Below, piece after piece: positions 1 to 8,271 of a DNA stretch of 42,312 bases. The DNA lies in the NCBI GenBank assembly GCA_031253545.1, contig JAIRWH010000009.1, forward strand, positions 67,066 through 109,377, in the 5' to 3' direction. A model generated the notes under the pieces. It worked only from the letters and a program-made list of their open reading frames with translations. It ran no database searches and was not told where the DNA came from. The DNA is from Oscillospiraceae bacterium (lineage in GTDB: Bacteria; Bacillota; Clostridia; Oscillospirales; UBA929). A program made the position numbers and the translations under genes. The stretch's first letter is position 1; every line of letters starts with the position of its first letter.

Positions 1-629
1 GCGTAGTCGCCGTCGCTCACGAAGCATATATCCTGGCTTTCGCGCCTGTGGGCGTTCGCAAGGCCCAGGGAGGCGGCTATGGCGCGTATGTCGGTCTTGC
101 GGTAGGGGCCGAGGGGGAACAATACGCGCTCCAGCTGCTCCTGCGTCATGGCGTAGAGCACATAGCTCTGGTCTTTGGCCTTGTCGGCGGATTTTTTCAG
201 TATATACCGCCCCGCGCTCTCGTCGCGCTCGATTACCGCGTAGTGCCCCGTGGCCACGCGGCCAATATCCATTTCCCGCGCCCGGAGCAGCAGCTTGCCG
301 AACTTTATGCGGCGGTTGCAGTCTATGCAGGGGTTTGGGGTGCCGCCGGCGCGGTAGGTTTCGATAAACTTACCGACGACCTCTTTCTTGAAGTCGGGCG
401 CGAAGTTGAATACATAGTAGGGTATGCCGAGCGCGCGCGCCACGCCCCGCGCCGTGTCGGCGCTCTCTTGCGAGCAGCAGGGCGCGTCGCTTTCCATACC
501 CGCGTCTTCGTTGCCGTAGAGTTTCATTGTAACGCCCACGCAGCCGTAGCCCCGCTCTTTGAGAAGATAGGCCGCCACGGAGCTGTCTACCCCGCCGCTC
601 ATGGCCACAAGGACCTTGTTTTCCGTCAA
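1..629 (-). CDS. mnmA: tRNA-specific 2-thiouridylase MnmA (partial, N-terminal part)
   Basis: MnmA activates U34 of tRNA(Lys, Glu, Gln) with ATP and thiolates it in the cytoplasm. The 3' end is cut by the window edge; about 209 codons are present. Seen in the translation: the PP-loop SGGVDSS near the N-terminus, the TPNPCIDCN block carrying the conserved catalytic cysteine, GHYA, and SQDICF close to the edge. These are standard MnmA landmarks. The chosen start is TTG at 629-627, because GAGGA (642-638) lies 8 nt upstream and no better ATG precedes the PP-loop. It follows cysK by 37 bp on the same strand, so the two are probably co-transcribed. In many Firmicutes a cysteine desulfurase gene is the neighbour; here cysteine synthesis takes that place, which still fits sulfur supply. 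Confidence 0.93.
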   Translation of the reverse strand, partial: MTENKVLVAMSGGVDSSVAAYLLKERGYGCVGVTMKLYGNEDAGMESDAPCCSQESADTARGVARALGIPYYVFNFAPDFKKEVVGKFIETYRAGGTPNPCIDCNRRIKFGKLLLRAREMDIGRVATGHYAVIERDESAGRYILKKSADKAKDQSYVLYAMTQEQLERVLFPLGPYRKTDIRAIAASLGLANAHRRESQDICFVSDGDY

Positions 630-666
630 CGCGCGCGTCCTCAAACGCCGGGCGGGGAATGGTTTG

Positions 667-1599
667 TCATAAATCGGCGAACATGGGGGTGGAGAGATAG
701 CGCTCGCCCGTATCCGGGAAGATGACCACCACGGTCTTTTGCGCGTATTCCGGCCGCCCCGCCGCCTGCAAGGCCGCCCAAGCCGCCGCGCCGGAGGATA
801 TGCCCACGAGCAACCCTTCCTCCCGGGCGATTTCCCTGCCCATGCGAAACGCGTCTTCGTTGGTCACGGCTATGACCTCGTCGTAGACGGACGTGTTGAG
901 CACCTCCGGCACAAAGCCCGCGCCTATGCCCTGAATCTTGTGCGGCCCGCTCCTGCCTTGCGAGAGCACGGGGGAATCCGCCGGCTCCACGGCGATGATT
1001 TTCAGCAGCGGGTTCTTTTCCTTGAGGTATTCGCCCGCGCCGGTTACTGTGCCGCCCGTGCCCACGCCGGACACGAACAAGTCCACCTTGCCGCCGGTCT
1101 CCTCCCATATCTCCGGGCCGGTGGTGGCTTTATGCACGGCGGGGTTGGCGGGGTTGACAAATTGCCCCGGCACAAAGCTGCGCGGGGTGGTGCGCGCGAT
1201 TTCCTCCGCCTTGGCGATTGCGCCCTTCATGCCGAGCGAGCCGTCTGTGAGCACAAGCTGCGCGCCGTATGCTTTGAGCAGGTTGCGGCGTTCGATGCTC
1301 ATGGTGTCGGGCATGGTGAGTATGAGGCGGTACTTCTTCGCGGCGGCAATCGCCGCAAGCACGATGCCCGTATTGCCGCTGGTCGGCTCTACTATGACGG
1401 AATCCGGGCCGAGGAGACCTTTTGCCTCCGCGTCTTCAATCATGGACTTGGCTATTCTGTCTTTCACGCTGCCGGCGGGGTTGTAATACTCCAACTTGGC
1501 CACGACGCGCGCGGACAGCCCATGGAGCTTTGCCGTGTTGGTCAGCTCCAACAGGGGGGTGCGGCCGATGAGTTCGGCGATGCTGCGGTTAATGCCCAT
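667..1599 (-). CDS. cysK: Cysteine synthase (O-acetylserine sulfhydrylase)
   Basis: PLP enzyme that makes L-cysteine from O-acetylserine and sulfide in the cytoplasm. The 310-aa length is normal for the family. The PLP lysine is K46 in NPAGSVKDR, the substrate loop TSGNTG is at residues 73-78, and the glycine-rich phosphate-binding loop GTGGTVTG is in the middle. The C-terminal part carries SSGAA and PDTGERYLS, as in CysK. The ATG at 1599 is used; its SD (AGGAG) is rather far upstream at about 13 nt. A promoter lies at 1666-1637, and mnmA follows 37 bp downstream. CysK and CysM cannot be told apart with certainty by eye, but the overall pattern favours CysK. Confidence 0.95.
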   Translation of the reverse strand: MGINRSIAELIGRTPLLELTNTAKLHGLSARVVAKLEYYNPAGSVKDRIAKSMIEDAEAKGLLGPDSVIVEPTSGNTGIVLAAIAAAKKYRLILTMPDTMSIERRNLLKAYGAQLVLTDGSLGMKGAIAKAEEIARTTPRSFVPGQFVNPANPAVHKATTGPEIWEETGGKVDLFVSGVGTGGTVTGAGEYLKEKNPLLKIIAVEPADSPVLSQGRSGPHKIQGIGAGFVPEVLNTSVYDEVIAVTNEDAFRMGREIAREEGLLVGISSGAAAWAALQAAGRPEYAQKTVVVIFPDTGERYLSTPMFADL

Positions 1600-1636
1600 A
1601 ACAATGCATCAACTCCTATGTGTATAGTATGATTAC

Positions 1637-1666
1637 AGTATACGGCCCCCCGCGGGTGTTTGTCAA
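1637..1666 (-). promoter_or_regulatory. Promoter of cysK-mnmA
   Basis: On the minus strand TTGACA (1666-1661) and TATACT (1642-1637) are separated by 18 bp, about 40 bp before the cysK ATG. Sequence match only. Confidence 0.7.
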
Positions 1667-1748
1667 GGGTAATTTCCGCAGGGAGCGCCCGCGCCGCGCT
1701 GTTATTGTTGCGCGACAAACCGCAGGCAGGCCGTGCCGGGGAGGTTCC

Positions 1749-1822
1749 TTCCCCCTTCGGGGGAAACTCCCGCTTATATTACCGAAACAGACATACGGCG
1801 CCGCCCGCCGTATGTCTGTTTC
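1749..1822. terminator. Two intergenic hairpins between cysK and the CPBP gene
   Basis: The 1600-1947 gap holds no gene. It contains a small hairpin (1749-1765, TTCCCCC/GGGGGAA with a 3-nt loop) and a perfect 17-bp stem (1784-1800 paired with 1806-1822, 5-nt loop). On the plus strand the large stem is followed by a short pyrimidine tract (CTTTTC); on the minus strand it has no T-run. It lies 126 nt past the CPBP stop and upstream of the cysK promoter, so it may end CPBP transcription or be a copy of an intergenic repeat. Confidence 0.5.
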
Positions 1823-1947
1823 CTTTTCGCGCCGCTACTTACGAGCCCGTTTTGCGGCGGGGTCAACATTATTGTTTGTAAACAAACCGTTGCGTATCGA
1901 GGTCGTCCGCGATAAAAACGGTTTTCATGGCGAGCTTCGGTTTACGC

Positions 1948-2625
1948 TTAAAGCATGGCGGCGCAGAGGAGCATGAGCCAGTTGGCCGCAACGGGGGCGG
2001 TGAGCGAATTGTATCTCCTGTAAAGGAAATTGAAGAGTATGTGCCACAGTATTGTCAGCGCCAACCATATCCAGTCTATGCCTCCGCCGAATATGCTCAG
2101 CGAAGCCTGCATGACCGCGTACAGCAAACCGCCCAAAAGCACGGTGAGGAAACCGAATTTGACCGCGCCGTACAGGCGCGTTTGGATATAACCCCTGAAA
2201 ATCAGCTCTTGCGGCAGGACGATTACAAAAAGGAGGTAGACCGCGTCCCAAGGCAACGGGCTGAAATCAATCGTCAGCTTGCCGTCGTTTACGATGGCCG
2301 GAATGATGTAATAGAGCGAAAGGATAAGCCCCGTGACCAACCCAAACAGCAGGGCTTTCGGAAAACGCCTGAAACTGAAACCGACTGTGGATAGTTTGTC
2401 TTTGCGGAAAATGACCATGCAAAGGCAGATGACGGCCAGCACGACATAGCCGGCCACACTCGTGTAGAACTCCGAGACGTTTGTGTTGCCGCGCAAATAG
2501 CCAAGGGCGACGCAGAAGAGGATGAACGCCACATACAAACCCACGGCCATGAGTGTGTCTTTGGGCTTGTATTTCCCCGTCATCTGCTTGTAAGAAGGGT
2601 CCGGCGCGAAGAATCGCTTTAACAC
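1948..2625 (-). CDS. CPBP-family (Abi/Rce1-like) membrane protein with altered active site
   Basis: 225-aa protein with several hydrophobic segments, consistent with the CPBP intramembrane endopeptidase fold (Abi/CAAX protease group). Seen: motif 1 region PQELIFRGY (Q139-E140-xxx-R144) where the family has EExxxR; motif 2 region Y169xxxQ173 where the family has FxxxH; motif 3 H195-ILF-N199, which is canonical HxxxN. The first glutamate of motif 1 and the histidine of motif 2 are therefore both glutamine, so proteolysis is doubtful and a non-catalytic role is possible. The GTG start at 2625 has AAAGGAG upstream. It is a single gene with its own promoter, and no bacteriocin genes are near it. 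Confidence 0.75.
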   Translation of the reverse strand: MLKRFFAPDPSYKQMTGKYKPKDTLMAVGLYVAFILFCVALGYLRGNTNVSEFYTSVAGYVVLAVICLCMVIFRKDKLSTVGFSFRRFPKALLFGLVTGLILSLYYIIPAIVNDGKLTIDFSPLPWDAVYLLFVIVLPQELIFRGYIQTRLYGAVKFGFLTVLLGGLLYAVMQASLSIFGGGIDWIWLALTILWHILFNFLYRRYNSLTAPVAANWLMLLCAAML

Positions 2626-2665
2626 AGCAACTCAGCTCCTTTACGATTATTTGAGACGCAAGGAG

Positions 2666-2694
2666 AGTATAACACAAAACGGGAAGAGGGACAA
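2666..2694 (-). promoter_or_regulatory. Promoter of the CPBP-family gene
   Basis: TTGTCC (2694-2689), 17-bp spacer, TATACT (2671-2666) on the minus strand, about 40 bp before the GTG start. Confidence 0.6.
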
Positions 2695-2809
2695 TAGCCC
2701 TCCCGATTTTGCGAGCGGAATAATCCGCCATGCCCGCCGCAAATGGCATGTTAAACGAACCCGGCAAAGCTGCGGCATGCCGGCGCACAACGGGTGCGGC
2801 GCGCTCACG

Positions 2810-3421
2810 TTACCGCGTCCTTTGCAGCCTCAGCGCGCGCGCGTATTTACTCAGCAATTCTTTTTCAAGGTCGTAACGCGCGGCAAGTTCGCCCGCGAAA
2901 GCGGCGAGCGGCGCGGGAGGCCCGGCGAACAGCTCCAACCTCAGCTCCGAAAATGGCTCCGTTTTGCCGCCCGCCGCGATAACGCCTCTGTCAATCGCCA
3001 CGAGGGCCACGGTATCCTCAGGCAGGTTAAGGGTGCAGGATAGCCGCGTGGCCGAAAGTTTGCAGCTTTCCGCGTATGCGCCCGCGGCAAGGGATTCTTC
3101 CGGGGTGCCCGCGGCGAGGAGCCTTTCCACGGCTTGCGCGAGATTGTCGGCCTCGCAGAAGTACCTTTTCCGTGTGAACAGCCCGGCGTTTTCGTCCGGT
3201 TCGCCTTTAAAGACCCAAACCGCGCCGCCGCCTTCCGCCGACGAATAAAAAAGGCGCTTTTTCGCGTCTATGATATGTTCGGGCGTGTCGTAATACACCG
3301 CCGCAAACGCCGTCTCGCGCGGGTCGTCCGCCCTGTACGCCGCCGAGCGCAAGTCGTTCTTCATCTTCTCGCATATATGCTCGTCCGGGATACGCAGTTC
3401 CGTTCCCGTTTCATACAGCAT
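2810..3421 (-). CDS. CYTH-like (triphosphate tunnel) domain protein
   Basis: 203 aa from the ATG at 3421, which has GAGGTGA a few bases upstream; an in-frame GTG three codons earlier lacks an SD. The pattern suggests a CYTH/triphosphate tunnel metalloenzyme: a TELRI strand at the N-terminus, YYDT, a basic FKGE and TRKRYF stretch, a late SELRLEL strand, and the terminal SKYARAL helix. CYTH enzymes act on triphosphates (adenylate cyclase class IV, thiamine triphosphatase, inorganic triphosphatase). The hallmark N-terminal ExExK is degenerate here, so activity is uncertain. It starts 16 bp after the rqcH stop and ends the long minus-strand run. Confidence 0.6.
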   Translation of the reverse strand: MLYETGTELRIPDEHICEKMKNDLRSAAYRADDPRETAFAAVYYDTPEHIIDAKKRLFYSSAEGGGAVWVFKGEPDENAGLFTRKRYFCEADNLAQAVERLLAAGTPEESLAAGAYAESCKLSATRLSCTLNLPEDTVALVAIDRGVIAAGGKTEPFSELRLELFAGPPAPLAAFAGELAARYDLEKELLSKYARALRLQRTR

Positions 3422-3437
3422 GGCGCTCACCTCGTTT

Positions 3438-4997
3438 TCATTCGCGCGGCGTCACGTCCGCCAATATCGTCTTGAAGTTCGTGTAGAGCACCATGCCGGG
3501 TTTTGCCCCCGGCGGCTTCTTTACGTGTTTCACGCTCGTGTAGTCCACCTCCACTTTCCGGCTGTGGCGGGCTTTGGAATTGACGGCGGCAAGGCGGGCG
3601 GCCTCCAATAGGGCGCTCTCGCTAACCTTGCCGCCGGAAGCGCTCGCCACAACATGACTGCCGGGTATGTTTTTCGCGTGAAACCACAGGTCGTTTTTTG
3701 CGGCAAGGCGCAGCGTCAGCTCGTCGTTTTGCCTGTTGTTGCGGCCGACCCTGATTATTGTGCCGTCCGAGGCGATATGGGTCTCCGGGGGGAGAGGCTT
3801 TTGCCGCTTTGCCTTCGGGTTTTCGGGTTTTGGGTTGAGCTCCTCGCGTATTTCGTCAAGCTCCTTTTCGCTCGTCACGCGCGAGAGCTCGTCGAGCACA
3901 CTTTCCCAATACAGCACCTCGGAGCGCGCGGTTTCAAGTTGGCGCGCGAGCTGCGCCTCGGCCGTCTTCATTTTCCTGTACGTCTTATAATAAGCGGCGG
4001 CGTTTTGGCTGAGCGACAAGGTGACGTTAAGCGGTATGGCGGCGGTGTCGCCCTCGTTGCCGTAATAATCTTCCACGGTTATCTCGCTCAGGCCGCGCGT
4101 TTCCGGGCGCGGGCAAGCCATAAGCAAGTCCCCGTATTGGCGCAGGCGTTCCCTGTCGAGCGCGGCGGCAAGCTCGGCCTGCTGCGCGTGCATCTTCCTG
4201 CGTACGCGCTCCAAAGCGCCGACGGCGCGTTTGCGCACCCCGGAGAGCTTTTGGGCGAGTTTCGCCTGTATCTCCTTTTGCGTGCAAAGGGTGTCGAGCA
4301 GTTCGGAATATGTGCCTTGAAAACGCTCGGCTTTGTATGCGCCGTCATATTGGCGCAAGGGCATGAAGTAAAAATCCCGCGCCACACCGCCGTCCGTGAG
4401 CACATACGGGGCAAACTCGCCGCTTCGCGCGCGTAGCAGGGCATGGACATCCCCTTGCGCGCAATGCTCCATTTCGCGCGTGATAACCGGCGAGGGGGTG
4501 GGGCGGGAGGCGGGCAGGCGATAAAACATACCCGGCGCCACAGGGTGCGGGCTTTGTATATCCGTGCGTCTGAGGCTGTCCAATATCCTCCCCTCGCCGT
4601 CTGTGAGTATGAGGTTGCTGTTTCTGCCCATCAATTCCGCAATCAGGCGCTTTTCGCAAGGTGTGCCCATTTCGTCCGCGGCGTCGAAGCAAAGGCGCGC
4701 GACGCGCTCGTTCGGTTCCTGCTCAATCACGCGCAGGCGGGCGTTTTGCAAATGCTTGCGCAGCAGCATGGTAAACATCGGCGGCCGCGCGGGGTTTTCC
4801 CTGGCGATTGCGGTCACATGAATGCGCGGGGTCTGCCCGGCAATCGAAACAAGCAGCCTATGGCTGCCGGAGGAACCTCGCAGCGAGAGCACAACCTCAC
4901 CGTCGGAAGGCTGGTGTATTTTATCCACACGCCCGCCCGCGCACAGGCGGTTCAGCTCATCCGTGAGCACGGTCAGGAAACAAGCGTCTAACGGCAT
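3438..4997 (-). CDS. rqcH: Rqc2 homolog RqcH (NFACT family)
   Basis: RqcH binds stalled 50S-nascent chain complexes and directs addition of alanine tails for ribosome quality control in bacteria. The protein has 519 aa from ATG 4997 (MPLDACFLTVLTDEL, the usual NFACT start), with GGAG about 10 nt upstream; a longer frame starting at 5048 would add 17 residues without family support. Domains in order: NFACT-N with GGRVDKIHQP near residue 25, a helical coiled-coil middle (roughly residues 250-390), and the C-terminal NFACT-R domain with VGRNNRQND, LWFHAKNIPGSHVV and the end of the fold before the stop. The start overlaps the Nif3 gene by 10 bp, which suggests translational coupling. Confidence 0.92.
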   Translation of the reverse strand: MPLDACFLTVLTDELNRLCAGGRVDKIHQPSDGEVVLSLRGSSGSHRLLVSIAGQTPRIHVTAIARENPARPPMFTMLLRKHLQNARLRVIEQEPNERVARLCFDAADEMGTPCEKRLIAELMGRNSNLILTDGEGRILDSLRRTDIQSPHPVAPGMFYRLPASRPTPSPVITREMEHCAQGDVHALLRARSGEFAPYVLTDGGVARDFYFMPLRQYDGAYKAERFQGTYSELLDTLCTQKEIQAKLAQKLSGVRKRAVGALERVRRKMHAQQAELAAALDRERLRQYGDLLMACPRPETRGLSEITVEDYYGNEGDTAAIPLNVTLSLSQNAAAYYKTYRKMKTAEAQLARQLETARSEVLYWESVLDELSRVTSEKELDEIREELNPKPENPKAKRQKPLPPETHIASDGTIIRVGRNNRQNDELTLRLAAKNDLWFHAKNIPGSHVVASASGGKVSESALLEAARLAAVNSKARHSRKVEVDYTSVKHVKKPPGAKPGMVLYTNFKTILADVTPRE

Positions 4998-5746
4998 AAA
5001 TACGGCTCCGCCTGCGCCTTTGATATGTGAAGGCGCACATCGCCGCATATTGCGCCGAGCGCGGGCGCAAGGCGCTCAAAGACTACGACCTCCGTGGCGT
5101 AATGGCCGCAGTCAATGAGGTTGATGCCGTGATACGCCGCGTCTAAGAACACGGAATGTTTTATGTCCCCGGTGAGAAATGTGTCGCAGCCGGTTTCGAG
5201 CACATACGGCAACTCGGAGGCGCAGTTGCCGCTTCCCACGGCCAAATAGCGCACCTGCCGCCCGCTGTCGTGGTAACGCACCGCGCCGCTGCCGAGCTTT
5301 TGCTTGGCTTCCGCCGCGAACGCGGGCATGGGCATGGGGCGCGCGACGCGGCCGGCGCGGCAGAATCCGCCGCCGATGACCTCATACGGCTCCGCGAGGA
5401 AGAAAGCCGCAAGCGAATCGTTTACCCCGCCGCGCGCTTTGTCTAAGTTGGTGTGCATACATATCGCGGCGATGCCGGATTCACACAGCCGCAGCGCCGT
5501 GTGACCCTCGCGGCTGCTTTGGGTTATCTCGGTAAGCTGCCAAAACAGCGGGTGATGCGCCAGTATTACCTGCGCGCCGAGCCCCTCGGCCTCGTCGAGC
5601 ACCGCGTCGGTTATGTCAAGCGCGCACAGCACGGCGGCGCAAGGGCGGTCTTTCCGCCCCACGAGCAGGCCGCACCGGTCGCCCTCCGCCGCAAGCTCCG
5701 GCGGCGCGAATGCCTTGACCGCCTCATAAAACTCGCCTACCGTCAT
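4988..5746 (-). CDS. Nif3-like dinuclear metal centre protein
   Basis: 252-aa short-form Nif3/YbgI family protein without the central insertion found in the longer Firmicute YqfO form. Likely metal ligands are visible in AHHPLFW, HTNLD, GDIKHS and DCGHYATE, the usual order of the family. The biochemical role is not settled; members are treated as putative metal-dependent hydrolases or GTP cyclohydrolase I type 2-like proteins. The ATG at 5746 has GGGGAGGG six bases upstream and overlaps the trmK stop as ATGA. The trmK-nif3 pair is a well-known Firmicute gene order. Confidence 0.9.
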   Translation of the reverse strand: MTVGEFYEAVKAFAPPELAAEGDRCGLLVGRKDRPCAAVLCALDITDAVLDEAEGLGAQVILAHHPLFWQLTEITQSSREGHTALRLCESGIAAICMHTNLDKARGGVNDSLAAFFLAEPYEVIGGGFCRAGRVARPMPMPAFAAEAKQKLGSGAVRYHDSGRQVRYLAVGSGNCASELPYVLETGCDTFLTGDIKHSVFLDAAYHGINLIDCGHYATEVVVFERLAPALGAICGDVRLHISKAQAEPYLCR

Positions 5747-6231
5747 ATCAAGCCCTCCCCTGTAACAGACAGTATAACATATTTCCTGCGCCCCTCATAT
5801 ACCGCGGCCGCCTCTACCCGCGCGCCCTGTTCGCGCAACCACGCTTCCGCGCGGGCGACCTTTGTTTGCGGCTGAATGAACAGCGGCTTGCGTAACAGCC
5901 ACGGGCTGTCTTGCAATATGCCGATAATCGTGTCTCCGCCGATGCCGGCGACGACGGCGGCATCGAACTCTTGCGGCGACAGACCCAGCGCCCCGCGACA
6001 CAGGCGCAGCTGCACAACGTCTTCCAGCCCGTGTTTTTTCAGGGTGACCCTCGCGGCTTTCAGCGGGCCTTCGCCGACGTCTGTGGCGATGACCGCCGCG
6101 GCTATGCCTTGCTGCAACAGATAGACGGGCAGCCGGGCGTGGTCTGTGCCGATGTCGGCCACCCTGAGCCCCTTCGGCAGGCGCGACGATATGGCAAGCA
6201 GACGAGGCGACAGCGAAAGCGGGCGACCCAT
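5743..6231 (-). CDS. trmK: tRNA (adenine(22)-N1)-methyltransferase TrmK, short form
   Basis: Rossmann-fold SAM-dependent methyltransferase that makes m1A22 in tRNA. Seen in the 162-aa product: SAM motif VADIGTDHARLP, acidic TDVGEGPL after strand 2, VVAGIGGDTI (MGG block of the family, with I for M) and FIQPQT. Start ATG 6231 overlaps the MFS stop (TGATG), so a longer frame from 6378 is rejected. Typical TrmK has about 230 aa, ending in an extra helical/coiled-coil domain; this one stops soon after the methyltransferase core. The downstream ATGA overlap with nif3 shows the stop is native, so this is a naturally short version rather than a broken gene. Confidence 0.85.
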   Translation of the reverse strand: MGRPLSLSPRLLAISSRLPKGLRVADIGTDHARLPVYLLQQGIAAAVIATDVGEGPLKAARVTLKKHGLEDVVQLRLCRGALGLSPQEFDAAVVAGIGGDTIIGILQDSPWLLRKPLFIQPQTKVARAEAWLREQGARVEAAAVYEGRRKYVILSVTGEGLI

Positions 6232-7547
6232 CAGCCCGCGCGAGCCGTCTTTTTGATGTGCGAGGACAACCCGCGCGCGAACAAGACCCCCGGCAGCGAC
6301 AACGCGTTTAGGAGTATGAGCGGCCAGACGGCGGCACCGGTAATCGGCAGCAGCAAAAAGACGGCGATGCCCGCGCAACGGCCTATGTTGAGCGCGAAAA
6401 TACGCAGGGCGATGACATCCGGGCGGCGATTTTCGCCCGAGCGCGAAAGATAATCGGCCGTGTCGTAGGCGGCAAACTGCAAGGCGTTGTAGCTGACCAC
6501 CTGGAACACCATGTCCGCGACGTATACGGCCAACACGACAAAGAGCGCGGGCACGGCCCGGAGCAGCGCCGACGCGAACAAACCCGCCAATCCCGCGGCA
6601 AAATAGCTTGCCGTCCTGCGGGAAGGGGGCAAAAAGCGGGCGAGCAGAAGCCAGGCGAGCATGGCCACCACACTGCGCGCGGCGATGCCTAACCCCACGG
6701 CCATTTCGTTACGCGCGAGGGTATATATGAGGATATTCAGGTAATACAGATATATGCCGTCGCGCAAGCCGTAAAACACCGCCATGAGCACCATGGAGGC
6801 GATGGCGCGGTCTTTGATTTCGCGCAGGAGGATATGAAACACGGGGTTGCCTTTGCGGCCCGTGGGCTTGGAGGGCATGCCCCTTGTGACGACGAAAGAA
6901 ACAAAAAGCGCCGAGACGGATACGGCGAATATGACGGCGTAGCCCGCCGCGCCGGGCAGGCGCGATGTGACCAAGCCGGCAATGAGCGGCGTGAGCAGGG
7001 CTATGAAGTTGCCGAGCAAGCCCAACAACGACACGCCCTTTTGGCGGTTGCCCATGTGGGTGTATTCCACGCAGTAGTTTTGATACGGCGGCCAATACAT
7101 GGCGTTGCCTATGCCGGTGAGCGCGGCGGCGAGGGGGTAATGGCGCGCGGCAAAGCCCGGCGCGGCGAGGAGGAGGATGTAAAACAGGGTGATAAAGACC
7201 AAGCCGGCTCTGGTGATGAACGCCGCGGGGTACTTCCCGGCAAGCCCGGCGGCGAACACATTGCCGAGCGCCTCAAACGCGTAGCAAAATAGGTAAAAAA
7301 GACACACCGCGGCGAGAGAACTGCCCGCCTTGATGAAGAAGACACCCACAAATACGCCGGAGAGGTTGGTGCCCAGAGAAAAGAAGCCGTGCATCTTGAG
7401 TAGCTTGATGAAGTCGAAACCGAAAAAACTCAGCCCCAACGCGCCGGAGATTCTGCCGAGGAAACGCGAGAGAAAGCGTCGGCGCGGGGGTTTGCCGGGA
7501 GCGCGGGCGGGGGGAAGGTCGGCGGGGGCGCGGCGAATAACCTTCAC
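6231..7547 (-). CDS. Major facilitator superfamily transporter
   Basis: Membrane transporter of about 438 aa with roughly 11-12 hydrophobic segments. After a short arginine- and proline-rich N-terminus come GLSFFGFDFIKLLKMHGFF, a central basic loop (TRGMPSKPTGRKG) dividing two halves, and a second six-segment half. The substrate cannot be read from sequence. The start is uncertain: a GTG at 7547 overlaps the DUF1858 stop as GTGA and is preferred for coupling, while an upstream in-frame codon at 7619 would overlap DUF1858 by 76 bp. Downstream it overlaps trmK (TGATG). Its position between DUF1858 and tRNA modification genes gives no hint of substrate. Confidence 0.8.
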   Translation of the reverse strand: MKVIRRAPADLPPARAPGKPPRRRFLSRFLGRISGALGLSFFGFDFIKLLKMHGFFSLGTNLSGVFVGVFFIKAGSSLAAVCLFYLFCYAFEALGNVFAAGLAGKYPAAFITRAGLVFITLFYILLLAAPGFAARHYPLAAALTGIGNAMYWPPYQNYCVEYTHMGNRQKGVSLLGLLGNFIALLTPLIAGLVTSRLPGAAGYAVIFAVSVSALFVSFVVTRGMPSKPTGRKGNPVFHILLREIKDRAIASMVLMAVFYGLRDGIYLYYLNILIYTLARNEMAVGLGIAARSVVAMLAWLLLARFLPPSRRTASYFAAGLAGLFASALLRAVPALFVVLAVYVADMVFQVVSYNALQFAAYDTADYLSRSGENRRPDVIALRIFALNIGRCAGIAVFLLLPITGAAVWPLILLNALSLPGVLFARGLSSHIKKTARAG

Positions 7548-7768
7548 CCTGCCGCAAGTTTTTGCGCGTTTTGTATCTTCGCCAAAAGTTCGTTGGCATC
7601 TACCCCATGCACGGCGCACGCCTCGCCGAGGGTTTCGGCGCGGGACGCGGGGCAGCCGAGGCAGTGCATGCCGATGTCCATGAACAGCTCCGCGCTTTCG
7701 GGCACGGCATCGAGGATGTCTCCGATGACGGTTTCCCCGGTGATGACGGTTTCCTTGACGACGGCCAT
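7544..7768 (-). CDS. DUF1858 domain protein (redox-disulfide type)
   Basis: 74-aa protein made of one DUF1858 domain, known from proteins linked to hybrid-cluster protein and other redox systems. Seen: the typical opening TVIGDILDAVPE and the GMHCLGCPAS motif with a CxxC pair that could form a reactive disulfide or hold metal. ATG 7768 is chosen because AAAGGG lies 8 nt upstream; a GTG at 7777 is inside that SD. The stop overlaps the MFS start. Confidence 0.88.
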   Translation of the reverse strand: MAVVKETVITGETVIGDILDAVPESAELFMDIGMHCLGCPASRAETLGEACAVHGVDANELLAKIQNAQKLAAG

Positions 7769-7800
7769 AATCAGCACCCTTTCAGAAACATACGCCTAAC

Positions 7801-7823
7801 AGGAGCCCGGGCAACGGGCCCCT
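7801..7823 (-). terminator. GC-rich hairpin between the zinc-ribbon gene and DUF1858
   Basis: AGGAGCCCG pairs with CGGGCCCCT across a 5-nt loop, with one mismatch. It lies just past the zinc-ribbon stop (7847) and has no T-run, so it is at most a weak terminator or attenuator for the genes downstream. Confidence 0.35.
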
Positions 7824-7846
7824 GTCTGCGTTACGATAGATGAGGT

Positions 7847-8128
7847 TTAGTCGCTGTTCTCCTTCATGCGGGCAAAGCAGTCGCTGCAATAGACCGGCCT
7901 GTCGGTCTTGGGCTCAAACGGGACTTTCGCTTCCCCTCCGCAGCTTGCGCACACAGCGGTGAAATACTCTCTCGGGGCGCGGGACGCGTTCTTGCGATTG
8001 TCGCGGCAAGTCTTGCACCGCTGAGGCTCGTTCATGAAGCCGCGCTCGGCGTAGAACTCCTGCTCGCCTGCGGTGAACACGAACTCTTGCCCGCATTCCT
8101 TGCATGATAGGGTCTTGTCTTCGTACAT
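7847..8128 (-). CDS. Zinc-ribbon domain protein (four CxxC)
   Basis: 93-aa soluble protein with four CxxC knuckles (CKEC, CKTC, CASC, CSDC), enough for two zinc ribbons. The order LSCKECGQEFVF, AGEQEFYAERGF, PQRCKTCR, then a second C-terminal ribbon CASCGG..RPVYCSDCF is typical of a widespread but uncharacterised Clostridial zinc-ribbon family. ATG 8128 is chosen because GGAGAG precedes it; an upstream in-frame ATG at 8173 lacks this. A promoter lies at 8300-8272, leaving a leader of about 140 nt. Confidence 0.85.
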   Translation of the reverse strand: MYEDKTLSCKECGQEFVFTAGEQEFYAERGFMNEPQRCKTCRDNRKNASRAPREYFTAVCASCGGEAKVPFEPKTDRPVYCSDCFARMKENSD

Positions 8129-8218
8129 TCTGATCTCTCCTCGATTTTCTTGCCCCGGGTCACGATGATTCACCAGTCTTTGCTCTGCTGACGCTCGCTG
8201 TTAGGGCAGAGTATGCGA

Positions 8219-8263
8219 ACAGGTTTCGCCTGTAATCGCCGTACACATGAGGCACTACGCCTC
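8219..8263 (-). other. Leader hairpins upstream of the zinc-ribbon gene
   Basis: Two short stems lie in the predicted leader: GAGGC/GCCTC (8249-8253 with 8259-8263) right after the transcription start, and ACAGG/CCTGT (about 8219-8234). No known riboswitch class was recognised. Confidence 0.3.
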
Positions 8264-8271
8264 AATTAAGC

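Noticed and set aside
739-1632. Long plus-strand frame opposite cysK
   Set aside because: Shadow of cysK on the opposite strand in GC-rich DNA; no recognisable motif.
1620-1976. Plus-strand frame in the cysK-CPBP gap
   Set aside because: No SD, runs through hairpins and into the CPBP gene on the other strand.
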